DNA of 64,000 nt from Carposina sasakii (lineage: Eukaryota; Arthropoda; Insecta; Lepidoptera; Carposinidae). Location: assembly GCA_014607495.2 (NCBI GenBank), contig CP053163.1, positions 4,258,716-4,322,715 of the forward strand, given 5' to 3'. Position numbers and translations under genes: made by a program. The notes under the pieces were generated by a model. It did no database searches, was not told where the DNA came from, and saw nothing but the letters and a program-made list of their open reading frames with translations. Positions 10,828 to 20,358 of the stretch are shown here, piece by piece (positions within the stretch are counted from its first letter, which is position 1; the number at the start of each line of letters is the position of its first letter).

Positions 10828-11195
10828 GATTCAGCGGGAAAAGCTGGAAGGGTGCAGGTGTAATTTTGTTGTGAAAATCAAAAATTATTTGTAAATGGCA
10901 TGTATGAGTCCGTAAAGTGATGTTTTCTGGTAGATAAGTTATATTTTGATTACTTGTGATGTGAATCTAGTGCGTGTGCATGGTTTTATACGCAGGTAAG
11001 TTGAGTCAAACTTTAGCCGGAATACGATCTCTTCATGGGCCCATGTAATTTTACACTTGTTCTTGAGGATTTTCCCGGCGTTTCCATTCATCACCATTAT
11101 TATCATCCATCATAAATTCAGAAATCATTTACTAAAGACAATGGCTGTATGGGCTTAGTTCCCTTTCCTTCGGGATAAACCAAACAAAAAAAAAA
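10828..11195 (+). mobile_element. SINE-like retrocopy 2, with 12-bp target duplication
   Basis: This is the second copy of the family, starting gattcagcgggaaaagctgg and ending in an A-run. Perfect tctttttatcgg repeats flank it at 10816-10827 and 11196-11207, different from those of copy 1. The two are therefore independent insertions and not a tandem duplication. Internally it carries the cgcag-gtaag junction-like motif also present in the other copies. Confidence 0.75.
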
Positions 11196-11377
11196 TCTTT
11201 TTATCGGTTCTGTCAATTCGGAATGTACGTAAATAATTATTCCTGTAAAATATCTTAAAATATCGATATAATCAATGTATAAAAATTAATAATTTAATTG
11301 TATACTGTAAAGGCATTTGATAGTGTAGTTTTATGTCAAGTGATTTCGCCATCAACAAATTTCTTTGTTATTTCAGC

Positions 11378-12394
11378 ATGGCTCCCCGGTTTGAGATTGC
11401 AGTTGGTCTGCGAAAAGGCCATAAAACTACTAAAATTTCTGCTGGAAGAAAAGGTATTACAGACAAAGCTATCAGAGTCCGACCAGCCAGGCTAAAGGGT
11501 GTAAGTACCTAGCTTTAAATCTTCACTGTATAAGGTTATGTTTTGAACTTTGTTTTCGAACTTGCCTTTTCTTATTTACATTAACTACTTAATTAATGCT
11601 CTGCTCTTACCTGCTCCTGAGTAGATCAACTAAATCTGCAAAGGTAGCTATTATTTCTACCGTATATAAATGTCCAGTTTGCATTCGACTGAACATTAGT
11701 TTGGTCTACTGGAAGCTTAGGAATACTAATTCTAAATTAGAACTGTACTATTTCTTGTCAATTTCATTTTCAGCTACAAACTAAGCACTCCAAATTCGTG
11801 CGAGATCTCGTACGTGAGGTTGTTGGTCATGCTCAGTATGAAAAGAGAGCTATGGAATTGTTGAAGGTATGTTACATTTTAGTATTTTATGATCCTAAAT
11901 CATCAATCATGTGATATCATTTTAGTGTTGGATACAAATTGTACTGTAATGTCTGATTGTAATCAATTACATAAGTACTATCTGTTCATTTGGTGATATG
12001 AATCTATTTAGATGGGAGAGCAATATTTAAAATTCCGTGAAGTAATGATGGAGCTATATTAGTAAACGGCAATATTTTGAAGTAGGTATGTGACTGAAGT
12101 TAATGTGGAATTTGACTCAGTACCTATATCCAGGTGTGTATGAATGATGATAAGCTGGAGGGACAACTGAAAAGATCTGCCTCCACTTCTATATCTCTGT
12201 GTGTATGTGTTCCTACTCATTATTCACTTTGTAACTTTCAGGTATCAAAGGATAAGCGTGCCCTTAAATTCTTGAAGCGTCGCCTTGGCACCCACATCCG
12301 CGCTAAGAGGAAGCGTGAAGAGCTCAGCAACGTCCTGTCTCAGATGAGGAAGGCTGCTGCGCAAGCCCATCATGCTACTACTCATACTAAGTGA
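11378..12394 (+). CDS. RpL36: 60S ribosomal protein L36 (eL36), 122 aa, 3 coding exons
   Basis: Coding exons are 11378-11500, 11774-11866 and 12242-12394, all phase 0, with gtaagt and gtatgt donors and cag acceptors. The protein starts [18 protein letters not shown] and ends [11 protein letters not shown]. Family hallmarks are all present: the GHKTTKI block, [34 protein letters not shown] and [17 protein letters not shown]. The length is slightly above the usual 105-115 residues because of an Ala/His-rich tail. eL36 is a small, strongly basic protein of the large ribosomal subunit. The acceptor just before ATG (tttcagcatg) implies a non-coding first exon upstream and a first intron of about 1.1 kb holding two retrocopies. 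The poly(A) signal overlaps the stop codon, so the 3' UTR is extremely short. Confidence 0.97.
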
Positions 12395-12399
12395 ATAAA
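12394..12399 (+). terminator. RpL36 polyadenylation signal overlapping the stop codon
   Basis: AATAAA shares its first A with the TGA stop (12392-12394). A T-rich stretch follows at about 12417-12430, so cleavage is expected within about 20 bp. Confidence 0.6.
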
Positions 12400-12415
12400 C
12401 CTTAACTAATACACC

Positions 12416-12839
12416 TTGTTTTATTTATTGTTTTTACTATAATGAATAATAGGATAAGTTCAAATTTCTAGAAAGAAAGAATGAAATAGTCAATAGACTG
12501 GCAACTACTAAAATCTAGCCCATGCAGCTCGTTGCAACTTTCCATGGTGACCCCTTGGTTCCTGTCGCCCTAGGGCCTAATAAGACAATTTTTATGAACA
12601 AAAGACTATTCTAGAGATGTGCATCTGGATTGAGAATATAACGGAATTATGGCTTTGCCAAAACTGACGGCCTGCCACTTCAATTGCTATTTTCACAGTA
12701 TGTGGTTGAAGTAAGCAAACTGCTGCCACCGTATGTCAGGATGCACCATTATGAGAACTACCTACCTACAGTTCAAACTAGGTACTTGTGTCATGGTGTG
12801 ATATATACGTCTCTTTCGTGAGCTGTGTAGATTAGAAGA
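12416..12839. other. Non-coding stretch
   Basis: Downstream flank of RpL36 with no recognised gene and no clear repeat ends. Confidence 0.5.
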
Positions 12840-12889
12840 AAGAGTAGAGCGTAAGCCGGGAGCCGCTTCCAGTTTTACTGAACCTTTTG

Positions 12890-13491
12890 TGGAAGCCCTC
12901 GCCGCGTATTTCCTACCTAATCATAGGTGATAGTTACTCGTACCTATCTAGGTCATTTTGTTCCATTACTCGCAGTTGTAGTTCATCGTCAATGATTAAC
13001 GATGCCTTACTGCGAGTGAATTAGTCGGATTTTTAGAATAAAACCGTGTAAGTAATGTGTTGGGTTTTAGAGTTTCATAATAATTAGTGGTTTACTAATT
13101 TCTATAATCCTGAGGATGCCACGGTTGTTGGCGAAACATATGTAGATTATTTATCTAGTTTTTGATTTCGGAATAGTGCAATGTATTGTCTTGCATGCTA
13201 GGTGCTCGGGTCTGGTTTCTCGTGGCGATTGTAGTTAGTGCAAGTGCCTGTTTTCGCAGTTATGAGTTATCAGATCCGAGGGTCAGTGGAGGGTGTAGGG
13301 CCCGGTGGTGGGCGCACCCATAGTGAATGGAAGAATAAAACCAGTCAAGTGCATGCCAACTTGACTGGTTTTATTCTAAAAAGACCTAGATAGGTACGAG
13401 TATCTATCACCTATGATTAGGTAGGAACATAGATTACCTCCTAGGAGGTAATCTATGGGTGGGAAGTACGCGGCGAGGGCTTCCACAAAAG
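12890..13491. mobile_element. Foldback element with nested hairpins and a hammerhead-like motif
   Basis: Outer inverted arms run at about 12890-12956 and 13384-13491. They share ccttttgtggaagccctcgc, cctacctaatcataggtgat and cgtacctatctaggt, with a few mismatches. The right arm contains an extra perfect 30-bp palindrome at 13428-13457. Inside is a perfect 19-bp inverted pair (13332-13350 and 13359-13377). A diverged copy of the hammerhead-bearing unit at 26690-26950 lies at about 13080-13315. No protein-coding frame is seen. Confidence 0.65.
13104..13150 (+). ncRNA. Hammerhead ribozyme-like motif, copy 1 (core mutated)
   Basis: In order: stem I strand ATAATC, core CTGAGGA (one change from CTGATGA), stem II GCCA...TGGC with a 7-nt loop, GAAA, short stem III (ACA/TGT), H17 = A, and closing stem I GATTAT. 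The layout matches a type I hammerhead. The T-to-G change inside the core would be expected to weaken or abolish cleavage. An extra T lies between the core and stem II, as in copy 2. Confidence 0.45.
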
Positions 13492-13499
13492 AGAGACCT

Positions 13500-14495
13500 G
13501 AACTAGACCTTGCAAGCAAGCATTGATTAGTGTACAAGTAGACACTAACAACAAACTTGACTACGTTAGCGATAGCTTATTTGACCCTAGCTAGCAGAAC
13601 CGACCCCCTTTAACTTGCGTCATAATAACAAGATAAAATCTTCCTTTCATAAATTGTAAACATCTCAAAATAATAAAATCTAGGTGCAACCACACTAGAT
13701 AAAATATTAATATCGATAGCTTCGGAATAGCTATCCGCCCCCAATCCCGGTTTTGAAGCTGATTATGATACTAAGTAAAAGTGCTGTTCTAAGCAATTAT
13801 TAATCAGCTAGGTAGGTACTTTATAGTGAAATAATCAGGTAGTAAGTATTAATATTACGTCGCTGACATTTTGTTTATGTATGGGAACGCGAAACCGGCG
13901 ACGCTGCGCCCCCTGCTGATTTCAAGACCGAGGCCTAATCAAGACCTAATGGCATTGACAGAGTAATAGTGTTCTGTGCATTGACCACTTAACGCACAGA
14001 GGAGCTGTGTCCTAACTCCTATGTGATGCCTGTATATTAGCTGTCCAATCTGCACTATCCCTTATACATAGCATGCAATGGATCACAGGCCTAATAAAGT
14101 TCGACGTGTGTGACGGACGTGGACACTACTTTATTCAAATTAATCGCACGTCCGTCGGGCATCCGTCGTAGTAGTCCATCCATAATTTATAAAATACTCC
14201 CATGTCTGGTTTCGGAACTAATATTTTTGGTAGGCAGAGTTACATAGATCAAAAGCAACTAGCGCCCCCGTTGATAGGAATCTAAGAAAATAATTTACAT
14301 CATTGGTACTAGCCTTGGGGTCATATTGATATCGATATTGTAAAGTGATGTAGGTAATAACAGCGACTTGGACATAGTTCACTTCAATCTAATTTAGTAG
14401 GTAGGTAGGTACTTAGGGGAATTGAAATAAGAATGTGTTTTGTTCGTCCACAAGGTGTTTCTCGAAAAAAATTTGATCACATTCTATATTAAATA
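13500..14495. other. Non-coding stretch
   Basis: AT-rich with no gene seen. There are short runs such as gtaggtaggtaggt near 14400, and no definable repeat ends. Confidence 0.45.
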
Positions 14496-14697
14496 CTAGT
14501 GGACGCCCGCGACTCCGTCCCCGTGGACTGCAGAAAAAACAAAATGTCGAAATTATCCGGGATAAAAAGTAGCCTATATGTTAAGTGGGACTTGTCACAA
14601 TATATTCCTGAAAACTGCATCGAAATCGGTCCAGCCGTTTCTGAGATTAGCGTGCACAAACATCGATTCGTTACAATTTTTTTATATGAATAGATTT
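14496..14697 (+). repeat. Dispersed 'gtggacgcccgcgac' repeat copy
   Basis: This copy begins actagtggacgcccgcgact and runs through ttatccgggataaaaagtag and aaactgcatcgaaatcggt to gcgtgcacaaac. It is colinear with 33662-33860. It includes a short frame that is a property of the repeat, not a host gene. Confidence 0.75.
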
Positions 14698-14704
14698 TCA
14701 TAAA

Positions 14705-15040
14705 TATGTATATGTCTCAGTAAGATAGATAAAGCCGTAAATATAGTTATATCCCTAGGGATATAACTATATACCGTAACATAGTTATTTATTACTATCT
14801 CACTAGAAATATAGTTATCGTCTTAAACTTAAACATGTAACCTAACACCAAAGAAATCGGCGGCGGCGGTCGCCGCCGCCTCATTCTTCTAACCTATATT
14901 GCCAGATTCGGATCCGCCGAAAAGTGAGTTAGAAAGATAGTAATGAATCGCTTTCGTATAACTATGTTACGGTATATAGTTATATCCCTAGGGATATAAC
15001 TATATTACGGCTTTATCTATCTTACTGCGACATATACATA
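14705..15040. mobile_element. 336-bp foldback element with palindromes inside both arms
   Basis: Inverted arms of about 83 bp (14705-14788 and 14958-15040) differ at only a few bases. Each arm contains a perfect 32-bp palindrome centred on ccctaggg (14741-14772 and 14974-15005). The centre holds a GC-rich near-palindrome of cgg/ccg triplets near 14855-14882. There is no coding capacity. Confidence 0.75.
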
Positions 15041-15180
15041 TACTGTAGACCATATTATCATTTAAATTATTTCAGTGCAGTTCACGTGCACAGAATGCCA
15101 CTGATCTAGTAAGTGACAAGACAAGTCTCTTCTGAACTTATTTAGGACAATCAATATGGTCAATTGTTAACGTCACAAAC

Positions 15181-15283
15181 CTCTTTTCTCTCTCAACCAT
15201 TTATGTTAAGAACGGAGAGGTCTATCACCTGACTAAGATTAAATTTATGTTTAAGTGTGACAGCCAGAATCGACCGTAATTTA
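15181..15283 (-). mobile_element. Half copy of the 'ttaagtgtgac...gaatcgac' MITE
   Basis: It shares aagaacggagag, ctgactaagatta, ttaagtgtgac and gaatcgacc with the complete element at 55159-55303. The partner end is missing. Confidence 0.6.
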
Positions 15284-15304
15284 ATATTAATGGATAGTAA
15301 TATG

Positions 15305-15447
15305 ATATCGCACCTTCGGTGCAACAACGGCACAATAGTGTTTTGCATTTTTTGACAGATGTGCCCTTGTTCTACAGTAGAATAAGGACACGGTTGGTTT
15401 TTGTATTTTTTGCCAATTGTGCCATTGTTGCACCGAAGGTGCGATAT
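15305..15447. mobile_element. 143-bp foldback MITE with atatcgcaccttcggtgc ends
   Basis: Inverted 32-bp arms differ at one position and are the same termini as the 671-755 element, with a longer loop. It lies just beyond the probable 3' end of the PRPP synthetase transcript. Confidence 0.75.
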
Positions 15448-15486
15448 GAAGATAATAAAATGATTAAATAAAGATTTATCAAATCT

Positions 15487-15492
15487 TTTATT
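15487..15492 (-). terminator. Candidate poly(A) signal for PRPP synthetase
   Basis: AATAAA on the minus strand. Using it would give a 3' UTR of about 1.37 kb (15480-16855), which holds no other gene. Other AT-rich candidates closer to the stop cannot be excluded. Confidence 0.35.
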
Positions 15493-16855
15493 ACAAGTGT
15501 TTGTGGACCAAATATGCTTACACAATAACTTTTATGAATTTAGATAATTTTGTAACTAAACAATAACACTGGTTAATTCCAGTATGTTAAACCAACATTA
15601 TATTATTTTTACTGATTATAGGTATAATCAAGCACAAGATACTATTCCAATTTAAAATCGTATCACATTATATGTGTTGTATAGAACCCAATAATATTTC
15701 ACTGGAATATTGATTACAAGAAAGTATGCTTTAAAAATAATCTATTTTACCAACACAAGTAGTATACTAAAAGTAAAGTTAATCTAAAACCCTTAAGTCT
15801 GATTAACAAAAATCTCAAGACCTCTTTATATCACTAGAAACAGATGAATGAATGCTCTAAGTAAAGCTGAAAATATGAGACAGTTTTGGATTGAGGCAGT
15901 AAAACAAAACTGCATAGGAAACTAAAGATAGTCAATGTTGCATTGTGACCATCAATGTTTTATACAGATAAACATGTTAGCCCTTCCTCTTCGTCTCAAC
16001 CCAAAGCTATTTCATGTCCCAGTCTTTACTTAACAATGTTTTACATCACAATATATTTCAAAACAGAGTTTCCAAACTCTTCAACAATAACACCTAAGGG
16101 CACCCTAACATAAGCATATATATATCAATAAATGCAGACCCCACTTCCAAAACCTATAAAGGCAAGTTTTTTTGGAATGAAACATTATAATGAAAGTCAT
16201 CTGTACAAATTGATTTGACAAAGTACTTAATCCATACATAGTTTTTTAGTAGTAAAAATAAATTTAGTTGCTAACTAATTTACTACATAGATAGGCAACA
16301 TTATATTCATAACTAAGCTAGTAGGTTTCCAAGTCCTTTAATTTATTGACCTGATTTAAAATGTTCTTATTTACCTAAAAATAAATGTGTTAAACAAGTA
16401 ATTTTGTGTTTATGTATTTTCACAAAACTGAAATTTAATTTTCATTGTTGGTTACATTCTTAATATTGGTCTATAAAATGTACAATGTTAAATTGTTAAT
16501 CATCATGACCTCTAGGCTAAGTATACAATTTGTATGGAACTTCTTTAATTATTAAATTGTCCTAATAAGATTAAAACAAAACTGATTACTACTACATTAA
16601 AAGTAGTTTTTAACATTGAACATGAGCAGGTATTTCTCTACTTATTTAAGAACCTTACGGCAATAGATCCAGAAAGCTGTATGTGTTTCATTAAAGAAGT
16701 CAGGTTATAACAATAAACAAAGTGTGTTTTAAATGCTATACATTTATAATTGTATAATAATAGTTCTTAACATATTCGAGAAATGACATTTTATTGCAAG
16801 CAAATACTTAGCAAGAGACCTTGGATACCTTTCTTAAAATTTAAGTTATAACTAT

Positions 16856-17812
16856 TTAATATGGAACATTAGAAAACAAATATGACACTGATTCTCCATT
16901 GTGAGTACGTCTGACAGCTTCAGCCAGCATCATGGAGACATCTATACATTGAATCTTAGGACACTCCTGCATGTGTTTCTCCTGAGGAATAGTGTTTGTG
17001 ACAACTACAGCTTCTAAACAAGCATTGTTGATCCGAGATATGGCAGGACCAGAGAAAATACCATGAGTCAAAATTGCATATACCTTGATGGCTCCAGCTT
17101 CAATTAACTTTTCTGCTGCATGGCAAATAGTTCCACATGTGTCCGCCATGTCATCCACTAAAATAGCCGTGCGGCCCTTGACATCACCAACTAATACCAT
17201 TGAGGCAACTTCATTTGCCTTTTTTCTCTCCTTATGGATGAGAGCAAACTCTACATTCAATCTATCAGCAATAGAGGTGACCCTCTTAGCACCACCTGCA
17301 TCTGGAGACACCACAATACTAGTCTTCCAGTCAGGAATATTCTCTTTAATCCATTTTAGAACAGCAGGCTCAGCAAAGAGGTTATCCACAGGAATGTCGA
17401 AAAATCCTTGAATTTGAGATGCATGCAGATCCATTGTGATGATATGATCAGCACCAGAGACCGACAGAATATTTGCTACCAGCTTGGCAGTGATTGGTGC
17501 TCTGCTCTTATCCTTCTTGTCTTGCCTTGCGTATGGAAAACAAGGAATAACAGCAGTGACACGAGAAGCTGACGCGATCTTGCAAGCATTGATCATAATA
17601 AGCAATTCCATAAGATTGTCGTTTATTTCACCACTACCGCTTTGCACAATATACACATCTTCTCCTCGGACCGATTCACCAATTTCAACGCACGTTTCCA
17701 TGTTGCTAAATTTCTTGGTTACAACTTTTCCTAGGTCAATGCCAAGTCGATCGACGATTTTCTGAGCCAAATCCGGATGCGAGCTTCCGCTGAATACTTT
17801 AATGTTCGGCAT
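16856..17812 (-). CDS. Prps: Ribose-phosphate pyrophosphokinase (PRPP synthetase), 318 aa
   Basis: The enzyme transfers pyrophosphate from ATP to ribose 5-phosphate, giving PRPP for purine, pyrimidine, NAD and histidine synthesis in the cytosol. The frame is uninterrupted and starts at the conserved [11 protein letters not shown]. At 318 residues it equals the animal PRPS1/2 length. Visible landmarks are the ATP-site segment [11 protein letters not shown] at 96-106, metal/ATP residue H130 in MDLH, the K194 and R196 catalytic-loop residues in HKERKKAN, the SPDAGGAKR segment, and the PRPP-binding signature [12 protein letters not shown] at 217-228. The C-terminus is [10 protein letters not shown]. 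The frame stays open upstream, with an in-frame ATG at 17884 that would add 24 residues; the family start argues for 17812. There is no intron in the CDS. An upstream intron or alternative N-terminus is possible. Confidence 0.96.
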   Translation of the reverse strand: MPNIKVFSGSSHPDLAQKIVDRLGIDLGKVVTKKFSNMETCVEIGESVRGEDVYIVQSGSGEINDNLMELLIMINACKIASASRVTAVIPCFPYARQDKKDKSRAPITAKLVANILSVSGADHIITMDLHASQIQGFFDIPVDNLFAEPAVLKWIKENIPDWKTSIVVSPDAGGAKRVTSIADRLNVEFALIHKERKKANEVASMVLVGDVKGRTAILVDDMADTCGTICHAAEKLIEAGAIKVYAILTHGIFSGPAISRINNACLEAVVVTNTIPQEKHMQECPKIQCIDVSMMLAEAVRRTHNGESVSYLFSNVPY

Positions 17813-17944
17813 CCTTGTTGATAATGGTAACGCGACTTGGTCTAATATATTGACGACTTTTTCAAACGAAATCGTTGATTTCATCAGCAGAATGGACCGG
17901 ATTGACCCCTCAGCAGTCCAGCGACTAATGACAAGACAAGACAA

Positions 17945-19341
17945 ACGACCGTAGCAGAACTATTTATGACGAGATAATTTACTGATAAAGACGAGGTGGT
18001 ATTTCTTTATATTACATATGCAACCAAGCAAGCAAAGTATAATATACTAATGTGAAAACAAAACAACACGAGAGAACGCTTATCCTCCTTCACGCGCTCC
18101 CTGAATTCGCCGTGAATTAGCGTGAATTCGCCGTCGCGCACGCACGTTTTTATATTTTTTTTCTCTGATTTTGATTGATGACTTTTTTTTAAAGAAGTGA
18201 GTGATAATTGTGGAAGTAATATTGACTTCATACAGCCATCTCACTGTCGTAAAATTTTATATTACTTGCCTGTCAACTTTGGAGCGATTTTTATATTATG
18301 TAGGTACTTGGTTTTTTACCCGTTTTAGGCAGGCCGCAAACGTCCTGTTCAAAATGTTCAGCAAGGCGCACACTGACTGTTCTTATTTTTCAGAACGGAA
18401 AAAGCCTGACGTCCATTTCGGTGCGTTCGGGTTGTAAAAACGTAAAAAACCTAATGCTCCGGCACATTGTCGCGACAACGCGCAGATTCGCGTTGTCGCG
18501 TCACGTCTGGCCAAAGAGTTCGTCCTGTCGCGAATCATCATCGCGACATGATTGCGACACAAAATGTACTTCGCACCAATGTCTGTAAATTGCCGCACAT
18601 CAAAGGGTTTTATCGCGACAAAGTTCGTGTAGTTGGCCACACTTTACGCGCTTGAGTAGAGATGGTCGGATTAGGTAAAAATCGTACCTGTTCACCTAAT
18701 ACTAATATTTATAAAAACCTATTCCTAATATATATGCAGTATGGCCGTACTACGTACGTACATTACGTATCCAGTGAATATTTAGTATCGGTTTTCGGTG
18801 ACTGATCCATTACCTAATAAATAACCTACGTAGAAAGAATAGTTGTGGAAATAAAAAATATCGTGAGTTAAATTGTATTTAGTTTGTGTCACATATTTTA
18901 TTTAAATAAATTATTTTAATTTTGTAAATAAAAAGGAAAAAAGTCGGTCTGAACCTTAGATTATATTATACTCACAGATGCCCCGTAAACATAGTCAAAG
19001 CCCGTAAAAGACGTCACTACAGATCAAAGAATATACTACTCTCTACAGATAGAACGAATAAGCGATATACAACTTAGGCTAAGACAGACGTCATAGAACT
19101 ATGGATCTTTTGTTTCATTCGCGTAACCATTTTTTGACATAGAAAAGAGGAGATACCAAATCCCTGTTTTTTGAGTGGATCCAACCTGTCAAAGGATCCA
19201 AAACGTCAAAGCTAGTTGACCATTAAGTACTTTACCTGTCAGTGTGTGTGATTGTTGTGATCGGTTGACTTTATTATTTTATACTTAAAGGATATTTTTA
19301 TGTGTTTAATCCTATAAAATCATATAATAAAACTATAAAGC
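17945..19341. other. Upstream flank of PRPP synthetase; no gene seen
   Basis: This contains the probable 5' region of Prps (17945-18250). A GC-richer block at 18460-18620 repeats tgtcgcgac/gcgacaa several times in both orientations. The rest is AT-rich. The 17-bp word gagataccaaatccctg occurs at 19150-19166 and again at 20898-20914. Confidence 0.5.
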
Positions 19342-19980
19342 ATGGTTGGGTGTAGTGTACATGGCTGCAAAAGCCGTAGTGATAATAAAAATCCCGAAAT
19401 TAGCTTCCACAGGTAAATAATCATTTTCACATACTATATCTAATATTCTAAGTTACATGCTCGTCCCAAATAAATTTCCTATGTGATATTATTTAGTATA
19501 TTATTGATTTTTAATTCGCAGTAACCAAATTTTATACAAATTGTTACAATCAAGGTAACAACCTCATATGATAAGATAATCTCATAGGTGGAGTTTTACC
19601 CAATTTTTAGGGTAATATTTATGTTTTTCAGTTTTAATCGTGAAAAATAATTTTTATTATGATTTATTTAAAACTGTATTTTTGCATGGAATAAGAAAAT
19701 CAGATCGAGATTTGTACGTTTTTCTATTACTGATATAAAAATAAAACATGAGCATGCTAACAGTAATAACTTAATAAGACAATAAACAAAATTATTCTTT
19801 TTCAGGTTTCCTTTAGATCTGATAGTAAGAAACGAGTGGATAAATACCATAGGCCAAATAAATTTTTCACCAAAAAAACATTCTAGAATCTGCTCTATCC
19901 ATTTTGACGATACACAAATAATTAAAAATAAATAAATACAAAAACCTCGTTGTAGATGCAGTTCCAGCAAAATTAGTTAA
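19342..19980 (+). pseudogene. Broken THAP-domain gene (two exons, frame lost)
   Basis: Exon 1 (19342-19412) reads MVGCSVHGCKSRSDNKNPEI and SFHR. After a gtaaat donor and ttcag acceptor, exon 2 (from 19806) gives FPLDLIVRNEWINTIG and CSIHFDD. This is the C-x4-C ... C-x2-H zinc layout of a THAP DNA-binding domain, with its conserved SFHRFP and W. An aaat-rich run near 19924-19945 then brings a stop (19933-19935). The expected DAVP motif follows in another frame (about 19954-19965) and ends at a gtaagt donor (19981). The reading is therefore broken within the domain by a small indel. It may be a pseudogene, a transposon-derived THAP fragment, or a sequencing error in the run. Confidence 0.6.
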
Positions 19981-20089
19981 TGTAAGTATTTTATTGTTGC
20001 TTACAATTAAATAAGTTTTTTATTGTTGCATCATAGGTGTGTCTTAGTCAATTATGTTAATTATTTCAAAAAAATCTGTTGGTACATGT

Positions 20090-20358
20090 TTTATTGTAAA
20101 CTCCAATTATCAGAGGCTAGAGCTATGGGCCTTACAGCTAATCCAAATTGTGATAAATGCGGATGTATTGAAGACGTACATCACATACTGGTCGAGTGTT
20201 TGCGAGGTGAGGAGCATAGGCTGCAATTAATTTTAGATTTAGGTATAAATATTGTAAATATAGGGGCATTCCAAACGATTCTATCTTCTCCCAGTTCAAA
20301 CGATGCTTTGTTTGTGTGTAAATTTGTAAATAAGTTTATAGAGAGTTATGTACCTTAG
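20090..20358 (+). mobile_element. 3' end of a non-LTR retrotransposon ORF2
   Basis: The plus-strand frame contains NPNCDKCGCIEDVHHILVEC, the Cys-His motif found after the reverse transcriptase in Jockey/CR1-type LINEs. It ends FVNKFIESYVP and stop. The 3' flank (20359-20470) is AT-rich with aataaataaaagcc. The reverse transcriptase itself is missing, so this is a severely 5'-truncated copy. Confidence 0.65.

Noticed and set aside
10382..11195. Simple tandem duplication in the RpL36 intron
   Set aside because: Each copy has its own distinct target-site duplication, so these are two insertions.
11867..12241. Box C/D snoRNA in RpL36 intron 2
   Set aside because: There are atgatga and ctga words (for example 12140-12170 and 12043-12096), but no convincing terminal stem or D'/C' pair was found.
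15193..15525. 110-codon minus-strand ORF downstream of Prps
   Set aside because: It runs through two MITEs (15181-15283 and 15305-15447), so it is repeat-derived.
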